This document shows positions 21,498 through 32,300 of a stretch of 64,000 nt of DNA, one piece after another (within the stretch, counting starts at the first letter, position 1; every line of letters starts with the position of its first letter). The notes below the pieces were generated by a model. That model saw nothing but the letters and a program-made list of their open reading frames with translations, was not told the DNA's origin and did no database searches. The stretch is from Parascedosporium putredinis (lineage: Eukaryota > Ascomycota > Sordariomycetes > Microascales > Microascaceae): the NCBI GenBank assembly GCA_949357655.1, contig CASHTG010000001.1, positions 4,712,001-4,776,000 of the forward strand, written 5' to 3'. The translations under genes were made by a program, and so were the position numbers.

Positions 21498-23278
21498 CTT
21501 GACGGTATTGTGGGATGTTCTCGGGAGGACGAGGGAGATATGTGATTGTTGGCTGTGAGGGTCGACGAAGTGCTTGTTTCTCTCACGAGCTGTTTTTGAG
21601 GATTCGGCCTTCCGGCAAAGGCCGCGAGGCAAGATGTTGACACCTGAATAATCAGGTACGCAGATGACAGGCTTGGACGACTGATGGGAATGATGAGTCA
21701 GCGATTGGATTGGGGACTAGCTGGCAAGCGACGGCAAAACAACATGGGACGCACAGGTGACTTGATTGGACATGGTGCCATGCTGCGACAGGACTGGTTA
21801 CGGACTCGCCTGACGCTTGCTGTATCATGTGACCAAGCCTAGCATCAATAACCCATTCAGCCCCCCGCGTAAGCTGTCCCGTTTTGGCCGCCCCTGATAA
21901 TACAGCGAGTCCGATGGAGTCCCCGGCCCTATTGGACTCTGCAATTGGAGAGCTCTTTGGTATCCGGTCGTGGAGATAAGTAAACGGCTCAATAAGGCGG
22001 GGATTCGTGGGAAATCACAAGACTCATTACATCATGTCATGGCAGGGGTCGTTCATCGCGAACAGGTACCTCCAAATTGGCCCCGGCTCAACAGGTACCT
22101 TGGAAACAAGCTTAAGCTGTGGGTTTCGATGTCACAGCTCCCCTCTTCCAAGTATCAAGGCGTGAGTCCTGTCTGAAGAGCTATCGATCGCCCGTTTGCA
22201 AGGTTCCCCCTCCCCACCCGCGCCCACTTGTGCCCCTTCGCGCTATTTTGCTTCGAGGCTGGATGAAGCAGCCGGTCGTAAGCTTTCTGTAGTGTACCGT
22301 GCCGTGATTTGGCTGGCGTAGGCCGTCGCAGCCCGCTGTTCGCTGTTGCCCCCTCCCCGGGGTCGGCTCCCCCATTTAGTGTTGCCACCCCCAGCTTTCC
22401 CAAGCTCCGTGCTGGGGTTGATGTGTGTGTGTTGGAGAACAGCTGCCTTGCCTAGCTCCACCAGGATTCCACGAGAGTCTGAGACTTATTCCTGACTCGG
22501 ACCAGGCGAATAGCTGGGCCCGTCGCCGTCACTGCGCAACTACGCACTCCGCACTACGCTACGTCCTGCAGCGTTTTTGTGCCTTGTCCTTGTCTCTCCC
22601 TCGTTCTTGCCAATTGATAAAAGCCACCTCCCCTCCCTTTTGCACTGTCTTCCCTCCCGCACCCTCCCTCTTCCTCAAAGGTCCAAAGGTCCCCCCTCCT
22701 TGCCAATTCCCTTGTCCTGTTGTACAACATCAAACTTCAAATTCCACTCTCCATCCACCCACTCCAACATCTCAAAGTGCGGGGTGACAACCACATCGGC
22801 AAGTTGTTGCATCACGTATCTCAAGCCTTCCACCCAATTAACTAGCACACCTACCCTCCCATTCACCGGTTTCTCTCAGTTACGCTTTGCATCCTAGTGC
22901 TCCATCGAACTCAAGGGAGCACACCCTTTGCGTCCGCCCCGTCTGCTTCAAGACGCTTCTCCTGTTGTAGAACTGCCTGCCTACCTCATTACTACCCGTC
23001 CGGGAACTCTTCCTCGCCGCTGCCGCCGCGCCCGCTGAGCAATCCAATCCAATCTCTTCGAATTCCAAGCACATACCTCGTCAACCCCTCACGGCACCCG
23101 AGTCGTGTTTCCTGGCCAGGGCTCGTTGTCTCTTTTGAACCGCTACCTGCTTTTGCCAGTGATTCACCTTGGGTTTTTCACTGAGGAGACGTTGCGATCT
23201 CTTTTGATCTGCTTTGTTTTTTTTCCCTCCCTTCTTCTCGCCCTCCATCCCTTCAATACAAGCAGCACCATTTCGACA
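21498..23278. other. Intergenic; NIPSNAP and ATP18 upstream regions
   Basis: 1.8 kb between two divergent genes. 22590-23278 is strongly CT-rich on the + strand, as in many fungal promoters/5' UTRs, with CCTCCC/TCTCCC runs. No recognisable gene. Confidence 0.45.
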
Positions 23279-24531
23279 ATGATGCTTAGCGGAAAGCTTG
23301 CTCGAGCTGGCGCCAGCTCCAGCGTACGATGCCTGTCCACTACTGCGGCTCGCGCTACCAAGCCTCCCTCGATGGGCGACATCAACCCCAGTAACCAGAG
23401 CGTCGAAGAGTTCAACAAGAGGCAAAGGCAGTTCCGGGAGAAGCTTGCGGAGGCGCGAAAGGTCCGGGATGCAGGTGCGTTGAACCAGCAAGGCAATGAA
23501 TCTGATAGTCATGTTCCGGGTCTCTCACAGGGCCTCGGCTCACTTAGCACTGCTGCCACAGAAAAGGCTGCGGAGCTCGCAGAACAGGAGCCCAACCGCA
23601 AGGCGGGCCGCTTGACCAACCTCATTTATGGTACAAAGGAAGGTAGGGAGATGGATGCCCAGATCGAGGCCAGCTTCAGCGCCGTTCTCGCTCGTGGCAA
23701 ATACGTCCATTCCATTGTCTTCCACGAGGTCCAGCCCGACAAGGTCGAAGAGTATATTGAGCTCGTTGGTAAATGGTACCCTAAGATGGCCGGCGTGGAG
23801 AATAACAAGGTCCATCTGGTCGGAAGCTGGCGGACCGAGGTTGGCGATTGCGATACCTTTGGTAAGTTTCACCACATATTCCCTTTCTTGCCCATTCTTT
23901 TGTCTTGACTGCCCCCATTTTTCATGCTAGAAATCCTCACTTTTGCTCGTTCGAGTCTGTCAAGCTAATTTTCTTGCTCGCGTCTTCTATAGTCCACATC
24001 TGGGAGTACCAGCGATACCAGGGATACCACGAGTCTCGGAACCTGATTGCCTCTCACCCCGAATACCCCGATTTTAATAAGAAGCTCCGCAGTTTGATCA
24101 AGAATCAAAACACTTCGCTCATGCAGGAATTCTCCTTCTGGCCGACCACTCCTCCCCGACAGCTCGGCGGCGTCTTTGAGCTCCGGTCGTATACACTCCA
24201 TCCTGGCAACCTTCTTGAGTGGGAGACCCACTGGAGGCGAGGCCTCAAGGCCCGTCGGGAAGTCATGGAGGGCGTAGGTGCCTGGTTCGTGCAGATCGGC
24301 GACCTCAACACCGTGCACCACCTTTGGCAATTCGCCAACCTCGAGGAGCGCAAGGTTCGCCGTGAGCAGAGCTGGAGCATCGAGGGATGGAGCGAAACCG
24401 TTCACAAGACGGTACCCTTGATTCAGACGATGAAGTCGAGAATCCTCATCCCTATGCCTTGGTCCCCGTTGCTTAAGCGGATGAGCGCTTCGTGGCTCGG
24501 CCCTAGATGGGGCTTACGGGCACGAATGTAG
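23279..24531 (+). CDS. NIPSNAP family mitochondrial protein
   Basis: NIPSNAP proteins are conserved mitochondrial proteins, dimeric alpha/beta-barrel fold, linked in animals to mitophagy signalling; the fungal role is not settled. Exons 23279-23861 and 23993-24531; the 131-nt intron joins in phase (G|TC). 373 aa, no frame errors. The N-terminus (MMLSGKLARAGASSSVRCLSTTAARA) is a clear mitochondrial presequence and decides the start; a second ATG follows at once. The first repeat (about residues 135-240) contains KYVHSIVFHEVQPDKVEEYI and VHLVGSW; after the intron comes VHIWEYQRYQGY. The second repeat has GVFELRSYTLHPGNLLEWE, HWRRGLKARRE and VHHLWQFANLEERK. The C-terminal block MKSRILIPMPWSPLL is the family's usual end. 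Confidence 0.94.
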
Positions 24532-25274
24532 TATGACGTCAATCGACGTGTCTGGAACGAACAGTCTCTTTTTTCCCAGCGCGGAAACCAGACTTGTTTT
24601 TCTTGCATCTTTTGATGGGGAATTTTACCTCTCCACTATTATGCATACTACACCTTTTTTATGTTGTTATTTTTTTGTGCTCTTTTTAACTCACTGAACA
24701 AGCTAGCAATAGTATTTGTCTATGGCGATGGTGATGGCGGCGTTTGTGGACTCGCTTAATCGAGGCTTATCAGGTGTATGCATGCGCACATATCGATTTC
24801 CACACGTTTAAAGACGGGACAATAGCAAAGGCATTTGAAATTGAGATTCTCATGGCATCTCACTCCCTTGTGTGTTATTTCTGCTGTGTGGAAAAGGACG
24901 AGAATAATGAAACCACGCTCGGCGCTCCTCTATTGTGAAAGTGAAGGCTGTAATGAGGACTGGTAGTTTATAAAGGAAAGAAAAAAACCCCTAAAAAGAA
25001 AGAGAGAATCAAAAGAGGATGCAATCTCTACTAATCGCCCTCCTTGATCTCCAATATCCAACAAGAATCCCTTCAACTCCGACTCATACCTAACCCGAAG
25101 CCATTGCGCCTAGATAACCCTCATTCACCAAAACGCTTCCATGACCGTTGATGATTTCCTTCTTCTTCTTCTTCTTCTTCTTCTATCTCCTTGATGTTGG
25201 CTGAACTTGATGTCAACTTTTGTTTCCTGGCAGAAATCCGAGTCCTTGTGAGAGAGACTGTAGCAGACGGGATT
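24532..25274. other. Convergent intergenic region
   Basis: 743 bp between the 3' ends of NIPSNAP and RAV2. T-rich near 24590-24690. Contains the TTC repeat listed separately. No gene seen. Confidence 0.45.
25160..25184. repeat. (TTC)8 microsatellite
   Basis: Eight uninterrupted TTC units, outside coding sequence, just downstream of RAV2 on its strand. Confidence 0.9.
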
Positions 25275-26593
25275 TTACTCTTCGGATATCTTGGAGCCCG
25301 CTAGATTGGCTAGTACGGCCTCGAGGTTCTCTTCTATGCGGGAAAGGGTGGCGTGGACAGAATTAAGCTTGGCGGAAAGAGACATGAGCTTGGGGTCTGC
25401 GGTCTCGACGCGGACCTTTTCGCGTACGCGGACGGGGGTGTATTCGCCGGGAACGATATCCTCGACGTGGCCGGCGGAGGCGGCCGGAGAGGTCCGGACC
25501 TGGGGGGCGTGGGATCGGTGGGGGATCTCGGGGGCAGGTTGGGCTTGGGGCTCTTGGGGCCGGTATCCTTTTGGTTGAGGACGTAGTCGAAGATGAGGCC
25601 GGTTTCGTCGTGCTCGAGGCGGCGGACGGTGCCGATGGCGAGGCCGAGCATGGTGCCGAGGTGGACGGGGGCGTCGAGGGGTTCGAGGATGCGGATCCAG
25701 AGGACGATGAGGGAGTCTTGGAGGCCAAAGTACCAGCTGGCGTGGGGGCCGAGGCTGGGCTCGAAGGCGTCGGGGCAGCAGGAGCGGGTGGTCCAGGTGG
25801 TGTCGGGGTCTTCGCGGGGGACCCTTGAGGAGGGCGGCGGAGTCGGCGACGAGCTGGGCGAGGACGCGGAGCTGGGTCTTGATGAAGTTGGGGTCGGCGT
25901 CGAGGTCGAGGGTGGCGGAGATGGTGCGGATGGCGTCGTCGAGGTGGTGGGAGAGGGTGTCGAGCTGGGGCATGTGGATGGCGGTGGTGGGGCGGATGGT
26001 GATGGTTTGGGCGTGTTGGGTGTGGAGCTGGAGGTGGAGGTTCTGGGGAGAGGGGAGGGAGCGTGAGCGTGAGCGTGAGCGTTGGTTAGGTTCTGTGAGA
26101 GGGGAAGCTTGGCATACGGTTTTGACGATGCGGTTGCCGACGCGGGTGATGGTGCCCTTGACACTCTCGCGTCGCGGGGTGCTCATGACCAAGGTGCTCC
26201 CCGGCATGACGGGGCGAGGAGGGCGTAGCACTCATCGAGGGTGTGCTTGATCGGGGGCAGCTCCTTTTCGCGAATGTAGTCGACGAGCCAGGAAACGTGC
26301 TTTTTCTTTGGGTTGGTCGTGACTTGGATTAGCATTGTTGCTGCTGCTGCTGCCGCCGCTTCTGTTTCTACTGCTACCGGGCTACTGCTGCTTCGCGCGA
26401 GAGAGGTGGATCGTGGGGATAAGAGGTTGCGGGGACGGAGAGCAAGGAAGGACGAGGCAAGAGGAGTAGAGTAGAGAGAAACAGATGGTGGGTCAATGAC
26501 GCTTGGGCTAGGTGGGCGTACCTTGTTGTCTTGTATAAGCTTCGCGCGCTCGTCGCCGGCCAGAGGAGGAAAAGGAAACGGGTGGATGGACAT
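25275..26593 (-). CDS. RAV2: RAVE complex subunit 2 / Rogdi family
   Basis: Rav2 is part of the RAVE complex, which reassembles V1 with Vo of the vacuolar H+-ATPase; Rogdi is the animal homologue. Exons 26593-26522, 26305-26118 and 26042-25275. Intron 1 has donor GTACGC; its acceptor is ambiguous by a few bases. Intron 2 has GTATGC...CTAACC...CCCCAG. Family segments are ERAKLIQDN, SWLVDYIRE, LDECYALLAP, PGSTLVMSTPRRESVKGTIT, ASWYFGLQDSLIVLW, ETGLIFDYVLNQ and a C-terminal leucine-heptad-like helix (LMSLSAKLNSVHATLSRIEE). The frame breaks three times: a base missing in GGGG at 26211-26214, one extra in GGGGG at 25816-25820, one missing in GGGGG at 25530-25534. Corrected length is 342 aa. The region between the last two breaks is a P/S/R-rich mess unless the shift is allowed for, which supports the errors. 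Confidence 0.85.
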
Positions 26594-27942
26594 CTTGGAC
26601 TACTTATGCGGGCTTGGGCTGGGGGCTGTCGACCGCCAGGCCTTCGCGATTGCGAATTGCGAGGATTGTGTGCTAGGCAACCATGTAATGCGATGAGGGG
26701 ATTTCTAGACAAGAAGAAGAAGAAAGAAAAAAATAAAGGAAAGGAAGGGAATGGATCAAGCTCCGAGCTCAAAGGAGGGGGTCGGAGCACGTAGGTCGCG
26801 GTAGGTAGAGGGGAAGGTAAGGGAGCTCTCTCCACAAGATGCGTGGAGCAAAAAGTGAGGTGCAAGGTGGGCTGTTGCTGCTTGTTGCTTGCACCCTGAC
26901 TGGTGTGGGTGGGTTCCAGAAAGTCGCTCAGAGGGGAGCTTCTGGGGTACCTGGGTACACGGGTACTTTTCCCATCATCATCGTGCAGCTCCAAGGGCGG
27001 TTTTCGGGAGAGCTTCAATTGGACCCTCTCAGGCTGCTTTTGAGCTTGGCTTGGGTGGACAGGGGGCAATTTACTGGTGCCTACTATCTTGTAAAATTTG
27101 AAATAGGCAGAGAAGAATCGAATATCTCTTCACCTACAATGGATGATAGCTGTACAATGCATTGATCCATGTATCCAACGACATTCTCTCCTTAGGCTCT
27201 GTCCCGACGGCCCTTCTCTCGCCTCCAAAAGGGCCTCTCCAAAATAATGCAAGGGCTACAATCGATGTAGGCTGAGCAGCCAGTCGCTGACACTTGACTC
27301 GTCACTGATGAATGACGAGTCGATCCTAGTCCCGCCTCGTGCCGCTGGTAGGACATCATGATTCAAACAGGTATCTGCCTTCCAGGTTGCATGGTAACCT
27401 TGATGTTGGCATTCCTCGTAGTCAACAACACCAGCCATCCCGTCTGGAGAGAATAACCAGTTCATTGTAGGTTCAATGTTGCTTGATCAATTGTATCAAC
27501 GCTCATTATAAGACGTTGGGCTGTGGGGGCACCATTGGCTGGCCATCGATGGATGCACACTAAGCAAGAACAACAAGTGGGTCCTCGGCCTGACCTCACA
27601 ACCAAACTTCTCACAGTCATTTGGTCCAAATATTGACGATACCTTGACTCTCCTCCGTGGCTCTCCTAGAAGAGTCCTACAGATATTCTTGAAGAAAGGC
27701 AGCAGTTCTATAAATCAGCGACGTGTCTTGAACTCGCCGGGCCCCAATCTTTCCTTGTGGCCAATTCACCAAATTCTCCTAGACCACGCCGTTTGAACCA
27801 GGGTCCCGCTCAGCGAGCATCCCTTCTTATTCATCTGCCTGGCCCAGGAATAGGCAAACCAATATCACTCTCACAACTCTTCAACCCCCAAGCCCAAAAA
27901 GAACAGGAGGGGCGTAAGACACCCAACACCCAACACCCAATC
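26594..27942. promoter_or_regulatory. Divergent upstream region of RAV2 and POP7
   Basis: 1.35 kb between two divergent genes; it must include both promoters. A-rich near 26715, CT/CA-rich near 27900. The open frame at 26839-27165 resembles nothing known and is not supported. No named factor site. Confidence 0.4.
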
Positions 27943-28562
27943 ATGGCCCCCGCTCCAAGCACCAAACTCGCCCCCATCCCCAAGGGTATGTACTCTCCTC
28001 TTCTTCTCTTCCTTCCAGGCATAGACAGCTTTAGATGCAAAACCCTCCTCCTCCCACGAGCATTCCCTCAACTAACCTCCACAACCCCCCAACAGGCCGC
28101 AAGATCCAAAAGCGGCCCCTCCCCGCCAGCAACAACCCCCTTCCTCCAACGCCCGCCTCCTCTACGTGTCCTCTTCCACCCCCTCATGGCCACCGTCAAG
28201 CGCGTCCGCAAGCGCCTCGACAAGTCCGCCACCGGCGCCTCGGGTCCCCGCTCGCCAAGAAGATGGGCCTGAGCGCCCGCATCGAGGCCCTCCAAAAGGC
28301 GAGCGGGAAGAGCACCGGCGCCGGCGCCGGCGCAGAGGTCACCGTCCTCGGCACCGGCAAGGCCGTCGAAAAGACCCTGCGCGTCGCCAGCTGGTTCTCC
28401 CAAGAGCCCGACTGCCTCGTCTCCATCAAGACCAAGACCGTCGGCGCCGTCGACGACATCGTTGCCGTTGCCGCAGACAACGACGACGACGACGCCCAAG
28501 CGGAGGACGAGAGTCGCGTCCGGAAGCTGAGCTGCTTGGAAGTTACTATTAGCTTGCGATGA
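27943..28562 (+). CDS. POP7: RNase P/RNase MRP subunit POP7 (Rpp20, Alba-like)
   Basis: A protein subunit of nuclear RNase P and MRP that binds the RNA as a heterodimer with Pop6. Exons 27943-27985 and 28096-28562; the intron has GTATGT, CTAACC and AACAG signals. Diagnostic segments are GRKIQKRPLP, RLLYVSSSTP, MATVKRVRKRLDKS, LSARIEALQ, VTVLGTGKAVEKTLRVASWF, VSIKTKTVGAVDDIV and the end RVRKLSCLEVTISLR. Three single-base deletions are inferred, near 28148, 28183 and 28250, next to C runs; each moves to the next frame and together they restore phase. Corrected length is 170 aa. The ATG at 27943 gives MAPAPSTKLAPIPKG before the conserved start. Divergent from RAV2, convergent with the PKS. Confidence 0.85.
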
Positions 28563-29349
28563 GGGTGAAACAGATGCGTTCCCAAATTCCGTGTAAAATC
28601 GCTACGCACCAGGCATCGCGCGCCGCGCCTCCCTCCCTGATCTAGGCGAGAGAACGATCCCCATCGCGCCGCGACGCAAAGCGAGAGTGCGAGCGTCTTG
28701 TCGAGATTCCATGCCAGCATAGAGACGTGTGCTGGTTCTCTTCTCGCGGACACGTTTGCCGCTCGAGACGGCCCCGCAACCAGACAACTGAAAGATGTTG
28801 TCCCAGTAGGGCCCTAGCACGCCAGGACCTCAGCACCTACGCACGCATGATGCCTCAATTATCGTGACAGCGCGGCACAAGGCTATCGCCCCCGACTTCA
28901 CGAGGGCTCTGGGGGATCGGCACAGATGGAGCTTCCTCGACGATGGGAATACGCAGCTACTTCCTGTTGTGTGGTCTTGAGCCCTCTTCCATCTTTTCTT
29001 CAGACTTTTTTTTTTTCGTTTTTGAGTCTAAATGCCAAGAGTATGAATTTGCTATCAAAAAGTAAAACCAGAAAGAGATATGTAGAAAATGAGATATAAC
29101 CTAACCCGAAATGAACAGTCTAGTGTGCAATGGATCCTGCTACGGCAGAGTCCCAGTAGAGAAGTATATAAAAAGAAAGAAGAGATGAAGAAGAAGAAGA
29201 AGAAGAGAAAGGAAAACAAAAAGAGAAATAATGTTTAAATCTACAAAAAGAAAGAAACGCCCAACCAAAAGAGCAAATGCAAACCTGCGCATCGTACACT
29301 AGTGCGCGTGCGTCATCATCCTCTTTCCCTATCCCCATCCCATCCTTGC
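28563..29349. other. Convergent intergenic region
   Basis: 787 bp between POP7 and PKS 3' ends. Contains an AAGAAG/AAAGAAAG-rich stretch at 29160-29260 and a poly-T run near 29008. No gene seen. Confidence 0.45.
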
Positions 29350-32300
29350 TTAAACAATCACCAGCTTGCTCTTTCCGCACACCGCCTTGGAGAGCGTCTG
29401 GATCGAGCCGATGGAGAGCAGCTCCAAGACCTGGAGGTTGGCCTCAAACTCCCTGGTGATGAAGTTGCGGATCTCGATTGCCACTAGAGAGTCCAATGGG
29501 TAGTGCGAGAGCGAGCGCGTGATATCCAGCTCCTCCTCCTCCATCATCAAGACCGTCGCAATCTTGGACACCAGCCCCTTGCACACGACGTCCTCCCTCT
29601 CCTCGGGCGTCTGCGCAGCCTTGAGCGCGGCACTGTAAGAAATGGTCGTCGACGACGATGCCGTCGCCTCGGCCGCAGCCTGCTCCTCCATGACTTCTCG
29701 GAGGTGCTTGAACTTGGCGTCCTGCGTCCAGAACGGCTGCATGCTGGGTGTCATGCGGACTCCTGTAATCGTGTGGCTGTTGCAGGCCTTTTCGAGCTGA
29801 CCGTTGATGGCTGCGCCCACGAGCGCGAGAACCTCAGCCTCGCAAATCAAGTCGCTGCCCAAGTTCTTGGCCACCTCCGCGGCCGCCTCCGCATTCTCGG
29901 CGAGATATCCGATATCCGAGATGGCCGTCGGATCAATGGAAGAAGCGGCGAGGCCGAGAGCCCTCCTGTACTGCACAAAGGCGTTGAGGAACGCATTACC
30001 AGCCGCGTACGACGCTTGGCCTCTGTTGCCCACCGAGGCGGCGACCGACGAGAAGGCGATAAAGAAGTCGAGAGGTTGGTTGGCGAGCGCATGGTGGAAG
30101 TTCCACGCACCATGCACCTTGCCCTCCATCACGGAAACCCACTCGTTGTGCGTCATCTTCTCGAAGAGCACGTCGTGGAGGACCATGGTTCCGTGGACAA
30201 CACCACGGACCGGAGGAAGTCCCTGCACCCCGGTAGACAGGAGCTCGTCGACGGAAGCGCGGTCGACCACGTCGCAAGGGCGGACAAGCACATTGGCGCC
30301 AACCGCCTTGGCCTCCTCAATAAGGTCCGCAACCTTGCCGGTAGCCGTGCCGGTTCGGGACACCAGCACAATGTTCTTGGCCCCTTGGCCAACCATCCAC
30401 TTGGCGATGCTGCGGCCGAGACCACCGGTACCGCCAACCAAGACGTAAGTGGCATCGGCATGCAGCAGCTGGCTGAGCTTCCGTGCGGGGCCTGGACGGT
30501 GTCGTTGACCTGTGGTGCTACGACAACCTTGCCGAAGAAGCTGCCTTCCTGGAGAGTCTTCAGGGCGATGTCCGCCTGAGAAATGGCGAACGCGTTGACG
30601 GGGATGGGACCTTGGCCTTGCCGGTCTCCAGAAGTCGGCCGACCTCACCGACGAGCTTCTTGATCAGCCTGGGCCTTTCAGACACGACGGAAAAGATGTC
30701 GACGGTGGCAAAGGAGATGTTTTCTTGGAGGCACGCCATCTCTACGCTGGCGCCGTCCTGCTTAGCTAGCTCGATGTACCGGCCAAACTTGGCAAGGCAA
30801 CGCCACGACTCCTTGGCGACGGACCCGCGCAGGCTGTTCAGCACCACGTCGACACCCTCGTTTCCGGTCTGGTGGCGGAGCGCGTCCACGAAGCTGGCGT
30901 CACGGCTGTAGTAGATGTGGCTCTCGGGGATGCCGCACACCGAGATGAGGTGCTCCTTCTTGTCCGCCGACCCCACGGTGGCAAAAACTTCAGCACCCAC
31001 CATCTGCGCAATGGTGATGGCAGCCTGGCCCACGGCGCCAGCCGCGGCGTGGATGAGGATCCTGTCACCGGCGGAGAGGCGCGCGAGCTCGACGACGCTG
31101 TAGTAAGCCGTGCAGTAAGCGATGGGCAGGGCGGCTGCGGACTCGAACGACATGTCAGCAGGAACCTTGAGGGCTAGGTACGCCTTAGTACGTGCGAAGC
31201 TGGCCAGAGAGTTGGGCGCCAGAGCCGCCACGCGGTCTCCGATTTGAATATCGGTGACGTCGGAACCGACGGCGGTGACGATACCACTGGCTTCTTGACC
31301 ATAGGCTTCATCCGCGAGTTTGCCAGCCACGGCGAGGACATCCCTGCTGTTCAAACCGACAGCCTTCACCTCGATTTCGATCTCGTCCGCGGCAAGGCCA
31401 ACCGATCGGCTCTCGTCATCGACAAAGTGGAGGGTCTCGAGGATGCCGGCGGTACCCATCGCCATCTTCAAGGGGCGATTGTCCTGACCAAAGGCTGTCT
31501 GCTCAAGGACTCCCTCCTTGGTCTGCCTGTGGACAAAGTCGTTCATCTCGAAATCATTGACGACGCGAGGAGTGAAGAAGGCGCCCTCACGCTCCATGAA
31601 CTCGAGTTCGCTGTTGGCGCTGGCGCGGCAGCCAAAGGCCGACTTGAAGACCTCGAGGATGGCCCTGCACGAATCATCGTCCGACAACCTCGTGGTAGAG
31701 TCGAGGTCAAGCGTGGCGAACGGAAGAAGGGTCTCGGAGCGAATGCTGCGGCTCATGCCCATGACCATGTTGGCGTCTGGGTTGGTGCATCCGCTGAGGG
31801 CACCACGGACGACCCAAAGGATGCCCTGCACCGAAGTGATAATCTTCTGCACGGCGGCGAACTGCTCGGCCGTGATGGCGGTGAGGAGGGACTGATCAAG
31901 CTCATTGAGGAAGATGCACACCTTTCCGGCCGCGGCGTTTTCCGAGAGCGTACCAATCTCGGGCTTTTTCCCAGTGGCCTCCTCAAGGTCCGTGGCGAGC
32001 TTGGCTGCGGTGACCCTCTGCAGGTCCGAGTCGCCATGAATGATGACGACGTCCTCGGTTGTATGCTTGCTCTCGAGGGGCTCCACCATCTCGAACCCGT
32101 CGGTGGGGTGAAGCGGCGTGAGGACTGGCTCCCACTCCATCTTGTAGCAAAGCTCCCTAGCAGAGTTGCCGTCGGACTGGGCCTCGCGATCTAGGATAGG
32201 CGCTACCGTTAGGTCATCCACGGTGATGAGGGCCTCCTTGGCGCCGGGGATGGTGGCAAACATGGAGACCTTGGATGGCTTGGGGTTGGTAACGGAGATA

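Noticed and set aside
31244..32194. Long open frames antisense to the PKS (also 29503-30579 and 33590-34519)
   Set aside because: GC-rich third-position effects produce long antisense frames; the sense strand has clear ER/KR/AT domains.
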